This document shows positions 9,023 through 15,875 of a stretch of 32,873 bases of DNA, piece by piece. Location of the stretch: contig JAICYS010000032.1 in the NCBI GenBank assembly GCA_025934105.1, positions 1 to 32,873 of the forward strand, in the 5' to 3' direction. The notes under the pieces were generated by a model. That model saw nothing but the letters and a program-made list of their open reading frames with translations. It was not told the origin of the DNA and ran no database searches. Made by a program: the position numbers and the translations under genes. Position 1 is the first letter of the stretch. Each line of letters starts with the position of its first letter. Origin of the DNA: Myxococcota bacterium (GTDB lineage: Bacteria > Myxococcota_A > Polyangia > Fen-1088).

Positions 9023-9895
9023 ATGTTCACGGGAGTATTGACCGCCCTGGTGACGCCGTTCCGCGGCGACGCAATCGACGAGGAGGCGCTGCGCCGCCTG
9101 GTCGACGAACAGATCGCCGCCGGCATCGACGGGCTGGTTCCGGTCGGGACGACCGGTGAGTCGCCCACCGTCACCGTCGAAGAGCACATCCGGGTGATCG
9201 AGATCGTGGTCCAGGCGGCCAAGAAGCGCGTCCCCGTGATCGCCGGGACCGGCTCGAATTCCACCCGCGAGACGATCGAGCTGTCGGCGGCCGCGCGCAA
9301 GCTGGGCGTTGACGGCATCCTGCTGGTGACCCCGTACTACAACCGGCCCGGCCAGGAACATCTTTACCGTCACTTCAAGGCGGTGATCGAAGCGGTCCCG
9401 CTGCCGGCCATCCTCTATAACGTCCCGACCCGCACCGCGTCCGACCTCTTGCCCGATACGTTCGCGCGCCTGGCCGAGCTGCCGCAGGTGGTGGGCATCA
9501 AGGAAGCCACCGGGTCGATCACGCGCGCGGCGCAGATCCTGGCGCGCGTCGGCGACCGCGTGGCGGTGCTGTCCGGGGACGACCCCTTGACCGTCCCGCT
9601 CTATGCGATCGGCGGCAAGGGCGTCATCTCCGTCGTCAGCAACGTCGCGCCGGCCGCCATGTCCGGCATGTGGGACGCGGCCGTCGCGGGCGACTGGAAA
9701 AAGGCGCGCGAGCTCTACTTCAAGATGGCGCCGCTGGCCGAGGGGCTGTTCGTCGAGGTCAACCCGATCCCCGTCAAAGCCGCGCTGGCCATGATGGGGC
9801 GCATCGCCGACGAGATCCGGCCCCCGCTCTACCCGCTGGCGGCCCAGCATCAGGAAAAACTCCGGGCGCAGCTTCGCGAAGCCGGCGTGCTCTGA
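9023..9895 (+). CDS. dapA: 4-hydroxy-tetrahydrodipicolinate synthase
   Basis: This is a 290-residue aldolase of the DHDPS family. It condenses pyruvate with aspartate semialdehyde in the first step of the diaminopimelate/lysine branch. The signature GTTGESPT lies near residues 42-49, the tyrosine segment YYNRPGQEHLY near 111-121, and the Schiff-base lysine is Lys160 in VGIKEATG. The length matches the family. No clear Shine-Dalgarno precedes the ATG, but TATACG ends 6 nt upstream. The TGA overlaps the dapB ATG by one base, so the two consecutive enzymes are coupled. Confidence 0.96.
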   Translation: MFTGVLTALVTPFRGDAIDEEALRRLVDEQIAAGIDGLVPVGTTGESPTVTVEEHIRVIEIVVQAAKKRVPVIAGTGSNSTRETIELSAAARKLGVDGILLVTPYYNRPGQEHLYRHFKAVIEAVPLPAILYNVPTRTASDLLPDTFARLAELPQVVGIKEATGSITRAAQILARVGDRVAVLSGDDPLTVPLYAIGGKGVISVVSNVAPAAMSGMWDAAVAGDWKKARELYFKMAPLAEGLFVEVNPIPVKAALAMMGRIADEIRPPLYPLAAQHQEKLRAQLREAGVL

Positions 9896-10701
9896 TGCCG
9901 GTGCGGATCGCGGTGCTCGGCGCCGATGGGCGCATGGGCCGCGCGCTCACGCGCGCCGTGCAGGCAGCCGGCGCGGACGCCCGGCTGACGGCCGCCTGCG
10001 AGCGTCCCGATCATCCGTCGATCGGCAAGGACGCCGGCCTGCTGGCCGGCGCCGAAACCGCGGGCGTGGCGGTCAGCGGCTCGCTGCCGCCCAAGGGCGC
10101 CGCCGACGTCTGGATCGATTTCACCTCCGCCACCGTCACCGAGTCCGTGACCGCCGCGGCGACCGCCGCCCACGCGGCGCTGGTGGTCGGGACCACCGGC
10201 TTGAGCGAGCAAGCCCGGGCCGCCATCGAGCGCGCGGCCCAGAACGTGCCGGTGGTGTACGCGACCAACTATTCGGTCGGCATCAACGTGCTGCGGGCCG
10301 TGGTCGCCGAGGCCGCCCGGGCGCTGGGCCCCGCGTACGACATCGAGATCGTCGAAGCCCACCACCGGGCCAAGCGCGACGCGCCGTCGGGGACGGCCTT
10401 GACCCTGGCCGAGGCCGTGGCCGCCGCGACCGGCCGGCAGCTGGCGACGTCCGCCCGCTATGCGCGCCATGGAGATGTCGGGCCGCGAGCGGCGGGTGAG
10501 ATCGGGCTGCAAACGGTGCGCGGCGGCGACGTGATCGGCGACCACACGGTCTTCTTCCTGGGAACCGGCGACCGTCTCGAGATCACCCACCGCGCCACCA
10601 CCCGGGACACCTTCGCCGTCGGCGCCGTCCGGGCGGCCCTGTGGCTGGCCGGGCGGCCCGCGGGCATGTACGACATGCGCGCCGTGCTCGGCCTGGCGTA
10701 G
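9895..10701 (+). CDS. dapB: 4-hydroxy-tetrahydrodipicolinate reductase
   Basis: This 268-residue enzyme reduces the DapA product with NAD(P)H. An N-terminal Rossmann motif GADGRMGRAL is at about residues 9-18. The substrate-binding block EAHHRAKRDAPSGTAL near 157-172 holds the catalytic His pair and the Lys. The start is the ATG overlapping the dapA stop (TGATG). A longer upstream frame is only a shadow of dapA. It supplies meso-diaminopimelate precursors for peptidoglycan, fitting its neighbours murQ and anmK. Confidence 0.96.
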   Translation: MPVRIAVLGADGRMGRALTRAVQAAGADARLTAACERPDHPSIGKDAGLLAGAETAGVAVSGSLPPKGAADVWIDFTSATVTESVTAAATAAHAALVVGTTGLSEQARAAIERAAQNVPVVYATNYSVGINVLRAVVAEAARALGPAYDIEIVEAHHRAKRDAPSGTALTLAEAVAAATGRQLATSARYARHGDVGPRAAGEIGLQTVRGGDVIGDHTVFFLGTGDRLEITHRATTRDTFAVGAVRAALWLAGRPAGMYDMRAVLGLA

Positions 10702-10704
10702 AAT
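10699..10704 (+). promoter_or_regulatory. possible -10 element (TAGAAT) of leaderless murQ
   Basis: TAGAAT overlaps the dapB stop codon and sits 6 nt before the GTG of murQ, with no Shine-Dalgarno between. It fits the TANNNT spacing seen at several other genes here. Confidence 0.35.
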
Positions 10705-10710
10705 CGACGC

Positions 10711-11655
10711 GTGCCCGCCGGGCGCAGGACAGCGACGGATTTCGCGCGCCTCGCCACCGAGGCGGCGCACCCGCGCGCCGCGAAGCTGGACACGCTCGGT
10801 CCCCAGGCCATCGCCGACCTCATGCTGGCCGAGGAAGCCAAGGCGGTGAAGGCCGCGCATGCCCGCTCGGCCGAGATCGGGCGGGCGGCCCAGCTGTGCG
10901 CCGATCGGCTGGCCGCCGGCGGCCGCCTGATTTACGTGGGCGCCGGAACCTCTGGACGCCTCGGGACGCTGGACGCGGTCGAGTGCGTGCCCACCTTCGG
11001 TGTCCCGCCCTCGCGGGTGGTGGCCATCGTGGCCGGCGGCCCCGCCGCGTTGACCCGGTCCGTCGAAGGCGCCGAGGACAACGTGCGCGAGGCCGACCAG
11101 CGGATGCGGCGGACCGCCGTCGGACCGAACGACGTCGTCATCGGGGTGGCGGCCTCCGGCGTGACCCCGTTCGTGCGGGCGGCGCTGGAGTACGCGCGTT
11201 TTCGCCGGGCGGCCACCGTGTTCGTGACCTGCGCCGGCGCCAACGTCGAGGCCGCGGCCGACGTCATCGTGGCGATGGACACCGGTCCCGAGGTGATCGC
11301 GGGCTCGACCCGCCTCAAAGCCGGCACGGCGACCAAGGTGGCCCTGAACGCCATCTCGACGGCGGCCTTCGTGCTGCTGGGCAAGACCTATGCCGGGCTG
11401 ATGGTGGACGTGCGCCCGACGAACGCCAAGCTGTGGGCGCGCGCCATCCGCATCGTGCGGGCGCTGTCGGGCCTGGACGAAGCCGCGGCGCGCCGGCTGA
11501 TTGAAAAGGCCGGCGGCCGGGCCAAAGTCGCGCTGATCATGCATCACGCAGGTGTTTCGGCGCCCAAGGCCCGCGAGTTGCTGGTGATCCACAAGGGATC
11601 GCTGCGGGCGATCGTCGGAGACCTGCCGCTGCACACCAGCGTCGAGGGGACGTGA
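10711..11655 (+). CDS. murQ: N-acetylmuramic acid 6-phosphate etherase
   Basis: This 314-residue SIS-domain enzyme cleaves the lactyl ether of MurNAc-6-phosphate to give GlcNAc-6-phosphate and lactate, a step of cell-wall recycling. The signature YVGAGTSGRLGTLDAVEC (about residues 72-89) includes the first catalytic Glu. SVEGAEDN (about 117-124) includes the second. It starts with GTG 9 nt after dapB and ends in a four-base overlap (GTGA) with anmK. The murQ-anmK pair handles 1,6-anhydroMurNAc released during turnover, a direct pathway link. Confidence 0.95.
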   Translation: MPAGRRTATDFARLATEAAHPRAAKLDTLGPQAIADLMLAEEAKAVKAAHARSAEIGRAAQLCADRLAAGGRLIYVGAGTSGRLGTLDAVECVPTFGVPPSRVVAIVAGGPAALTRSVEGAEDNVREADQRMRRTAVGPNDVVIGVAASGVTPFVRAALEYARFRRAATVFVTCAGANVEAAADVIVAMDTGPEVIAGSTRLKAGTATKVALNAISTAAFVLLGKTYAGLMVDVRPTNAKLWARAIRIVRALSGLDEAAARRLIEKAGGRAKVALIMHHAGVSAPKARELLVIHKGSLRAIVGDLPLHTSVEGT

Positions 11656-12809
11656 CGCCGCTGGACCGGCTGGCCGCCGCCCGCGCCCGCCGCCAGCGGC
11701 TGGTGATCGGGCTGCTTTCGGGGACCAGCGCCGACGGAACCGACGCCGCCCTTTGCGCGATCGAGGGATTCGAAGAGAGCACGCGCCTCACCATGCGCGC
11801 CTTCGTGAGCACGCCGTTTCCGCGGCCGCTGCGCGAGCGCATCTTCCGCGTCTCGGAGGCGAATGCCGCCGAGCTTTGCGATCTGGACGTGCTACTGGCC
11901 GAGGCCTTCGCGGACGCCGCGCACGCCGTCTGCGCGGCGGCTGGTGTCGCCATGGGCGACGTCGATCTGATCGGCTCGCACGGGCAGACCGCCGTGCATC
12001 ACCCGCGCTCGGCCGGGCGGCTGGGCGCCACCTTGCAGATCGGCGAAGCCGCCGTCATCGCCGAGCGCACCGGCTGCCCCGTCGTCAGCGACTTCCGCGT
12101 GCGCGACGTGGCGGCGGGCGGCGAAGGCGCTCCCCTGGTTCCGCTGGTCGATCACCTGCTGTTTCGCGTGCCGGGCCGGCGGCGCGCGCTGCAGAACATC
12201 GGCGGGATCGCCAACGTCACGCTGGTCGGCGATCGGCTGGCCGACCTGGTGGCGTTCGACAACGGCCCCGGCAACATGCCGCTCGACACCGTGGCGCGCG
12301 CGGCGTCAGGCGGCCTCGAGAGCTTCGACCGCAACGGCGCGCGGGCCGCGCACGGCCGCGTGGATGCCGCCCTGCTCGCCGAGCTTCACCAGCATCCTTA
12401 TTTGGCGCGGCCCATTCCGAAGAGCAGCGGGCGCGAGGACTTCGGCAAGGAGTTCGTCTATCCGCTCATCGCGCGCCTACACGACCGCAAGGACGATCTG
12501 CTGGCGACACTGACGCGGTTCTCGGCGGAAGCCATCGCGCGGAGCTACCGCGAGATGCTGCCCGCCATGCCCGACGAAGTGTTCGTCTCGGGCGGCGGCG
12601 CCCTCAACCCAACCTTGATGGGCCATCTGACCGAGCTCTTGGCGCCCATCCCCGTTCAGAGCGTGGCCGCGCTGGGCGTCGACCCTGAAGCCAAGGAGGC
12701 GATGGCGTTCGCCGTGCTGGCGAACCAGACCCTGTTCGGCGCGCCCGGCAACGTGCCGGCCGTCACCGGCGCCGCCGGCCCCCGCGTCCTCGGAAAACTG
12801 TCCTTCTAG
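11652..12809 (+). CDS. anmK: anhydro-N-acetylmuramic acid kinase
   Basis: This 385-residue kinase opens and phosphorylates 1,6-anhydroMurNAc to MurNAc-6-phosphate, which MurQ then uses. Family marks are GLLSGTSADGTDAAL at about residues 18-32, a VVSDFRVRDVAAGGEGAPLVP block near 141-161 containing the catalytic Asp, and DNGPGNMPLD near 203-212. The GTG start overlaps the murQ stop. Its stop is 9 nt before the 3' end of the oppositely oriented tRNA-Cys gene. No terminator hairpin is visible in the gap. Confidence 0.95.
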   Translation: MTPLDRLAAARARRQRLVIGLLSGTSADGTDAALCAIEGFEESTRLTMRAFVSTPFPRPLRERIFRVSEANAAELCDLDVLLAEAFADAAHAVCAAAGVAMGDVDLIGSHGQTAVHHPRSAGRLGATLQIGEAAVIAERTGCPVVSDFRVRDVAAGGEGAPLVPLVDHLLFRVPGRRRALQNIGGIANVTLVGDRLADLVAFDNGPGNMPLDTVARAASGGLESFDRNGARAAHGRVDAALLAELHQHPYLARPIPKSSGREDFGKEFVYPLIARLHDRKDDLLATLTRFSAEAIARSYREMLPAMPDEVFVSGGGALNPTLMGHLTELLAPIPVQSVAALGVDPEAKEAMAFAVLANQTLFGAPGNVPAVTGAAGPRVLGKLSF

Positions 12810-12818
12810 TTATGTCGG

Positions 12819-12890
12819 AGGTGCCGCCCGGATTTGAACCGGGGAATGAGGGTTTTGCAGACCCTTGCCTTACCACTTGGCCACGGCACC
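12819..12890 (-). tRNA. tRNA-Cys (anticodon GCA)
   Basis: The minus strand folds as a full cloverleaf. The acceptor pairs GGTGCCG with CGGCACC, the anticodon stem AGGGT/ACCCT has loop CTGCAAA giving GCA, and the T arm is CCCGG-TTCAAAT-CCGGG. The discriminator base is U, as usual for tRNA-Cys. The 3' CCA is not encoded (CCG follows). Confidence 0.96.
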
Positions 12891-12935
12891 GCGTGGGCAA
12901 ACTCATACCACAGGTTCCGGCCCGGCGGACCGTGT

Positions 12936-12941
12936 TACCCT
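12936..12941 (+). promoter_or_regulatory. possible -10 element (TACCCT) before the SMP-30-like gene
   Basis: TACCCT stands 7 nt before the ATG at 12949 and no Shine-Dalgarno is present. The match to TATAAT is weak (TANNNT only). Confidence 0.25.
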
Positions 12942-12948
12942 CGGGCGC

Positions 12949-14304
12949 ATGAGAAGCCCCCTCGCTTACCGGTCGCTCCTCGCGTTTTGCCTTCCCCTGC
13001 TGGTCGGGGGCGCTTGTGGCTCCGCATCCCCCTCGCCCGGAACCAGCGGCTCGGGGGGCCAGAACAATAGCGGGACGGGCGGTGGCTCCGCCTCCGGTGG
13101 ATCGACCGGCAGCGGCGGGCACGTGAACACCGGCGGCTCGACTGGCAGCGGTGGGTCGACCGGGACGGGCGGGATCGCGGCCTCGGGTGGCAGCTCCGGG
13201 TTCGGCGGTAGCACCGGGTCGGGCGGCACCGCGGCGGGCGGCTCGACCGGCTCGGGGGGCATGGCCGGCAGCGGCGGTGCCGGCGGCACGCCCGGAAGCG
13301 GTGGCGGCGGCGGGTCGGCCAGGGCGGCGTACTGCCCGAGCGGCGTCACCGCACCGACCTCCGTTCCGTCGGGCAGCGGGGCGACCAAGATCGCGGGCGC
13401 GCCGCCCAACGACAGCTTCAACGGCAATGGCAACGACTTCACGAACGTAGAGGGGCCGGTCTGGATTGGAGACGCGCTTTATTTTTCGGAGATGAAGGGG
13501 AACCCCAACCCGCCTCCGTCGCGAATCCTGAAGATTGACAGCAGCGACGCCGTCACAGCCTTTTACCCCGCCAGCGGCGGCAGCGGCGACTCCGGTTCGA
13601 ACGGCCTCGCGGTGGACGGCCAGGGGCGGCTCATCAGCGCCAATCATGGAGTGGGCGGCCTCGTCGCGTTCAACGTCCAGACGCAGATGGAGATCACGCC
13701 ACCCATCATCGACAGCTACAACGGCAAGCGATTCGACTCGCCGAACGACCTGACCATCCGCAGTGACGGGACCATCTTCTTCACTGATCCGTCGTTCCAG
13801 GCCCCCAGCCCGCCGCCCCAGAGCAGCACCGGCGTCTACATGGTTCCGCCCGGCTCGTCGACCGCGACCGCGTTGTTGACCAACCTCAGCAACCCCAACG
13901 GCATTGCCCTGTCGCTGGACGAAAAGACCCTGTACGTCGGGCACGGCGGCGGCGTCTATTCCTACCCGGTAAACAGCGACGGCACGATCGGGAAGACCGC
14001 CACCCACGTCGACCCGTCCAACCTCGACAACAACGCGACCGACGGGATGGCCATGGATTGCGCCGGCGACCTCTACGTCGTCCGCGTCAACCAACACGAC
14101 ATCGACGTCGTCAGCTTCGGCAGCAACCCGGCCGGCGCCGGCACCCACCTCGGCACCATCGGCAACATCCCCAGCGCCGGCCAGCTCACGAACGTCGCGT
14201 TCGGCGGCGCCGACCACAAAACCCTCTACATCACCGCCCAGGGCAGCGGCAGCATGCGCGGCGTCTTCAAGCTGGCGACCACGGTACCCGGATTACCGTA
14301 CTGA
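12949..14304 (+). CDS. secreted SMP-30/gluconolactonase-like beta-propeller protein, probable lipoprotein
   Basis: This is a 451-residue exported protein. A signal peptide ends at VGGAC, and Cys23 would be lipidated, although this lipobox is imperfect. About 100 residues of Gly/Ser/Thr repeat form a flexible stalk. The rest is a six-bladed-propeller sequence of the SMP-30/gluconolactonase/LRE class: VEGPVWIGDALYFSEM, FDSPNDLTIRSDGTIFFTDP, NPNGIALSLDEKTLYVG and TDGMAMDCAGDLYV. These proteins are often metal-dependent lactonases, but the substrate cannot be told here. The start was placed at the ATG just before the signal peptide. An in-frame extension 28 codons longer would overlap the tRNA. 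It is transcribed alone. Confidence 0.82.
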   Translation: MRSPLAYRSLLAFCLPLLVGGACGSASPSPGTSGSGGQNNSGTGGGSASGGSTGSGGHVNTGGSTGSGGSTGTGGIAASGGSSGFGGSTGSGGTAAGGSTGSGGMAGSGGAGGTPGSGGGGGSARAAYCPSGVTAPTSVPSGSGATKIAGAPPNDSFNGNGNDFTNVEGPVWIGDALYFSEMKGNPNPPPSRILKIDSSDAVTAFYPASGGSGDSGSNGLAVDGQGRLISANHGVGGLVAFNVQTQMEITPPIIDSYNGKRFDSPNDLTIRSDGTIFFTDPSFQAPSPPPQSSTGVYMVPPGSSTATALLTNLSNPNGIALSLDEKTLYVGHGGGVYSYPVNSDGTIGKTATHVDPSNLDNNATDGMAMDCAGDLYVVRVNQHDIDVVSFGSNPAGAGTHLGTIGNIPSAGQLTNVAFGGADHKTLYITAQGSGSMRGVFKLATTVPGLPY

Positions 14305-14352
14305 GATACCGCGACCCCATCGACGGTTCCAAGCGCCTTTAAAGCGGCGGCT

Positions 14353-14505
14353 CTAGCGGGCGCTCTCTATCGTGAGCGCCATCCGGACGGCCCTGGCTTT
14401 GAACTCGTCAGTGAACTTGCGACGACTACGCCCCTTCCTCAGCTCCTCCATGGACACCATCTACTCCTTTCGGGTGGTGTCCACCCAAGCGGGGCAGGAT
14501 CAGTC
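14353..14505 (-). mobile_element. IS3-family remnant: terminal sequence and start of transposase OrfA
   Basis: On the minus strand, a terminal-repeat-like end (plus about 14479-14504, reading TGATCCTGCCCCGCTTGGGT at its start) is followed by a GAAAGGAGT ribosome-binding site. An ATG at 14460 opens a 35-codon frame ending at 14353. It contains SRRKFTDEFKARAVRMAL, the typical N-terminus of the IS3-family OrfA helix-turn-helix protein. Similarity stops after about 30 codons, and no OrfB or second end is present. It is a decayed fragment, evidence of a past insertion beside the lower-GC lipoprotein genes. Confidence 0.75.
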
Positions 14506-14581
14506 ATCCTCCAAGAATCTTCGGTAGCCGTCGCCATTTTGAATCCATCAAGTTGCCGGTGGACCACCGGTCAGCTGAGCA

Positions 14582-15829
14582 TCACTGGCACGCGTAAAAT
14601 CCCGGCGGCAAATTCCAGGTATTGGGAGCCGGCTGGCAAGTCCCCGACTGGCACTCCGAAAGGCTCGCTGCGGGATTACAAATTTGCAACACTTGGACCA
14701 TGTAGCTAGATGAGCAATCTTGCGAACAATGCGTTGACACGCCGTTGACCCCTTGGCTGCCGCAGCAAACGCTCCCCTCGAGGCAGTCAGTTCCTCTTTG
14801 GCAATCGTACGGCCCCGTGGGCGGAGCGCCACCACTCTGCCTTTGACAACCGACGGTCGCGGAGAGGCAACTAAATCCCGCGCCGACGGCGCAACATACG
14901 TTGTCACCTACAGCACACGCGCCGTCGCCGCCGCAACTTACGGAGTGGTTGACACAGTTTCCGGCGCCATCGCAGAACTGAAGGAAGTCAGGATCGTTGT
15001 TGTAAAGGCCGCAACTCCGTGTCGTTGCCGCGGCGACGAACGAACAATCCGCCGCTGTCTTGCACTGGCCTAGCTGCTTGCACCTATTCGCAGTTATGGA
15101 CGTGGCGTAGTCACGGCAGGTCGTGTCAGCCGGACACGATACGACGCCGCAAGCAGCATCATCCTGCGGCATCTGGCAGTGCCCGCTTGCCGAGCACTGC
15201 TGGCAGACACCTTGACAGGCTTGGTCGCAGCACACACCGGCACTGCAATGGCCGCTTGCGCATTCCGTTCCAGAGCTACAGCTGACACCGAGCACTTTGG
15301 GCGGCGCACCGGCTGCCCCGCCCGTTCCTGGGATGCCGCCTGTTCCCTCGTGCCCACCAGTCGAAGGCCCCGTTCCGCCGGTTGCGACCATCCCTCCGCT
15401 TCCGGGTGCTCCTCCAGCCGCGTTGGTCCCACCGGTTCCGGACTTCCCCCCGGTAGAGTTGGCCCCTCCCATTCCGGATCTTCCGCCGGTAGAAACGGCT
15501 CCGCCCATGTTTCCAGACCCACCGGTAGCCGCGATTCCGCCGCTTCCGACGGTGCCGCCAGCGCCGCCGCCTGACGCACCGCCGGTTCCACTCCCACCGG
15601 TCGAATGACCACCAAAGCCGCCAGTGCCCTCTTTCTGACCGCCTGACCCCATCGAGCCGCCCGCACTTGTCGTGCCGCTGAATCCGCCGGAACTTGTGTG
15701 GCCCCCAGGACCGTCAGCGACCGAGCCGTCCCCGCCCGCGTCGTAATAGATGGTTCGGGTCGGGCAACCCGCCAGGCACATACCGAGCAGCAGTGAGGCC
15801 GAAAGAGAGGTCTTGGTGAACTTACGCAT
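14582..15829 (-). CDS. Cys-rich lipoprotein with Gly-rich stalk, function unknown
   Basis: This 415-residue lipoprotein has a good lipobox LAGC (Cys22). A Gly/Thr/Ser-rich stalk runs from about residue 40 to 170. The C-terminal 240 residues hold about 34 cysteines in a disulfide-knot pattern (SCSSGTECASGHCSAGVCC and repeats of CC pairs). Similar Cys-rich modules are frequent in secreted myxobacterial proteins, but no function is established to my knowledge. AGGGG precedes the ATG. It lies 46 nt downstream of the GH8 gene on the same strand and is probably cotranscribed. Its G+C is visibly below the window average (about 53 % in sampled lines), and an IS fragment adjoins its 3' end. Confidence 0.8.
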   Translation of the reverse strand: MRKFTKTSLSASLLLGMCLAGCPTRTIYYDAGGDGSVADGPGGHTSSGGFSGTTSAGGSMGSGGQKEGTGGFGGHSTGGSGTGGASGGGAGGTVGSGGIAATGGSGNMGGAVSTGGRSGMGGANSTGGKSGTGGTNAAGGAPGSGGMVATGGTGPSTGGHEGTGGIPGTGGAAGAPPKVLGVSCSSGTECASGHCSAGVCCDQACQGVCQQCSASGHCQMPQDDAACGVVSCPADTTCRDYATSITANRCKQLGQCKTAADCSFVAAATTRSCGLYNNDPDFLQFCDGAGNCVNHSVSCGGDGACAVGDNVCCAVGAGFSCLSATVGCQRQSGGAPPTGPYDCQRGTDCLEGSVCCGSQGVNGVSTHCSQDCSSSYMVQVLQICNPAASLSECQSGTCQPAPNTWNLPPGFYACQ

Positions 15830-15875
15830 ACGCCCCTTTTCGGCCCCCCGCCCCGACAGTTGCCTTATGTAACGA

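Noticed and set aside
12966..13442. Proline-rich proteins opposite the Gly-rich stalks (also 15297-15608 and 17878-18420)
   Set aside because: They are antisense readings of GGN repeats and have no start signal or family similarity.
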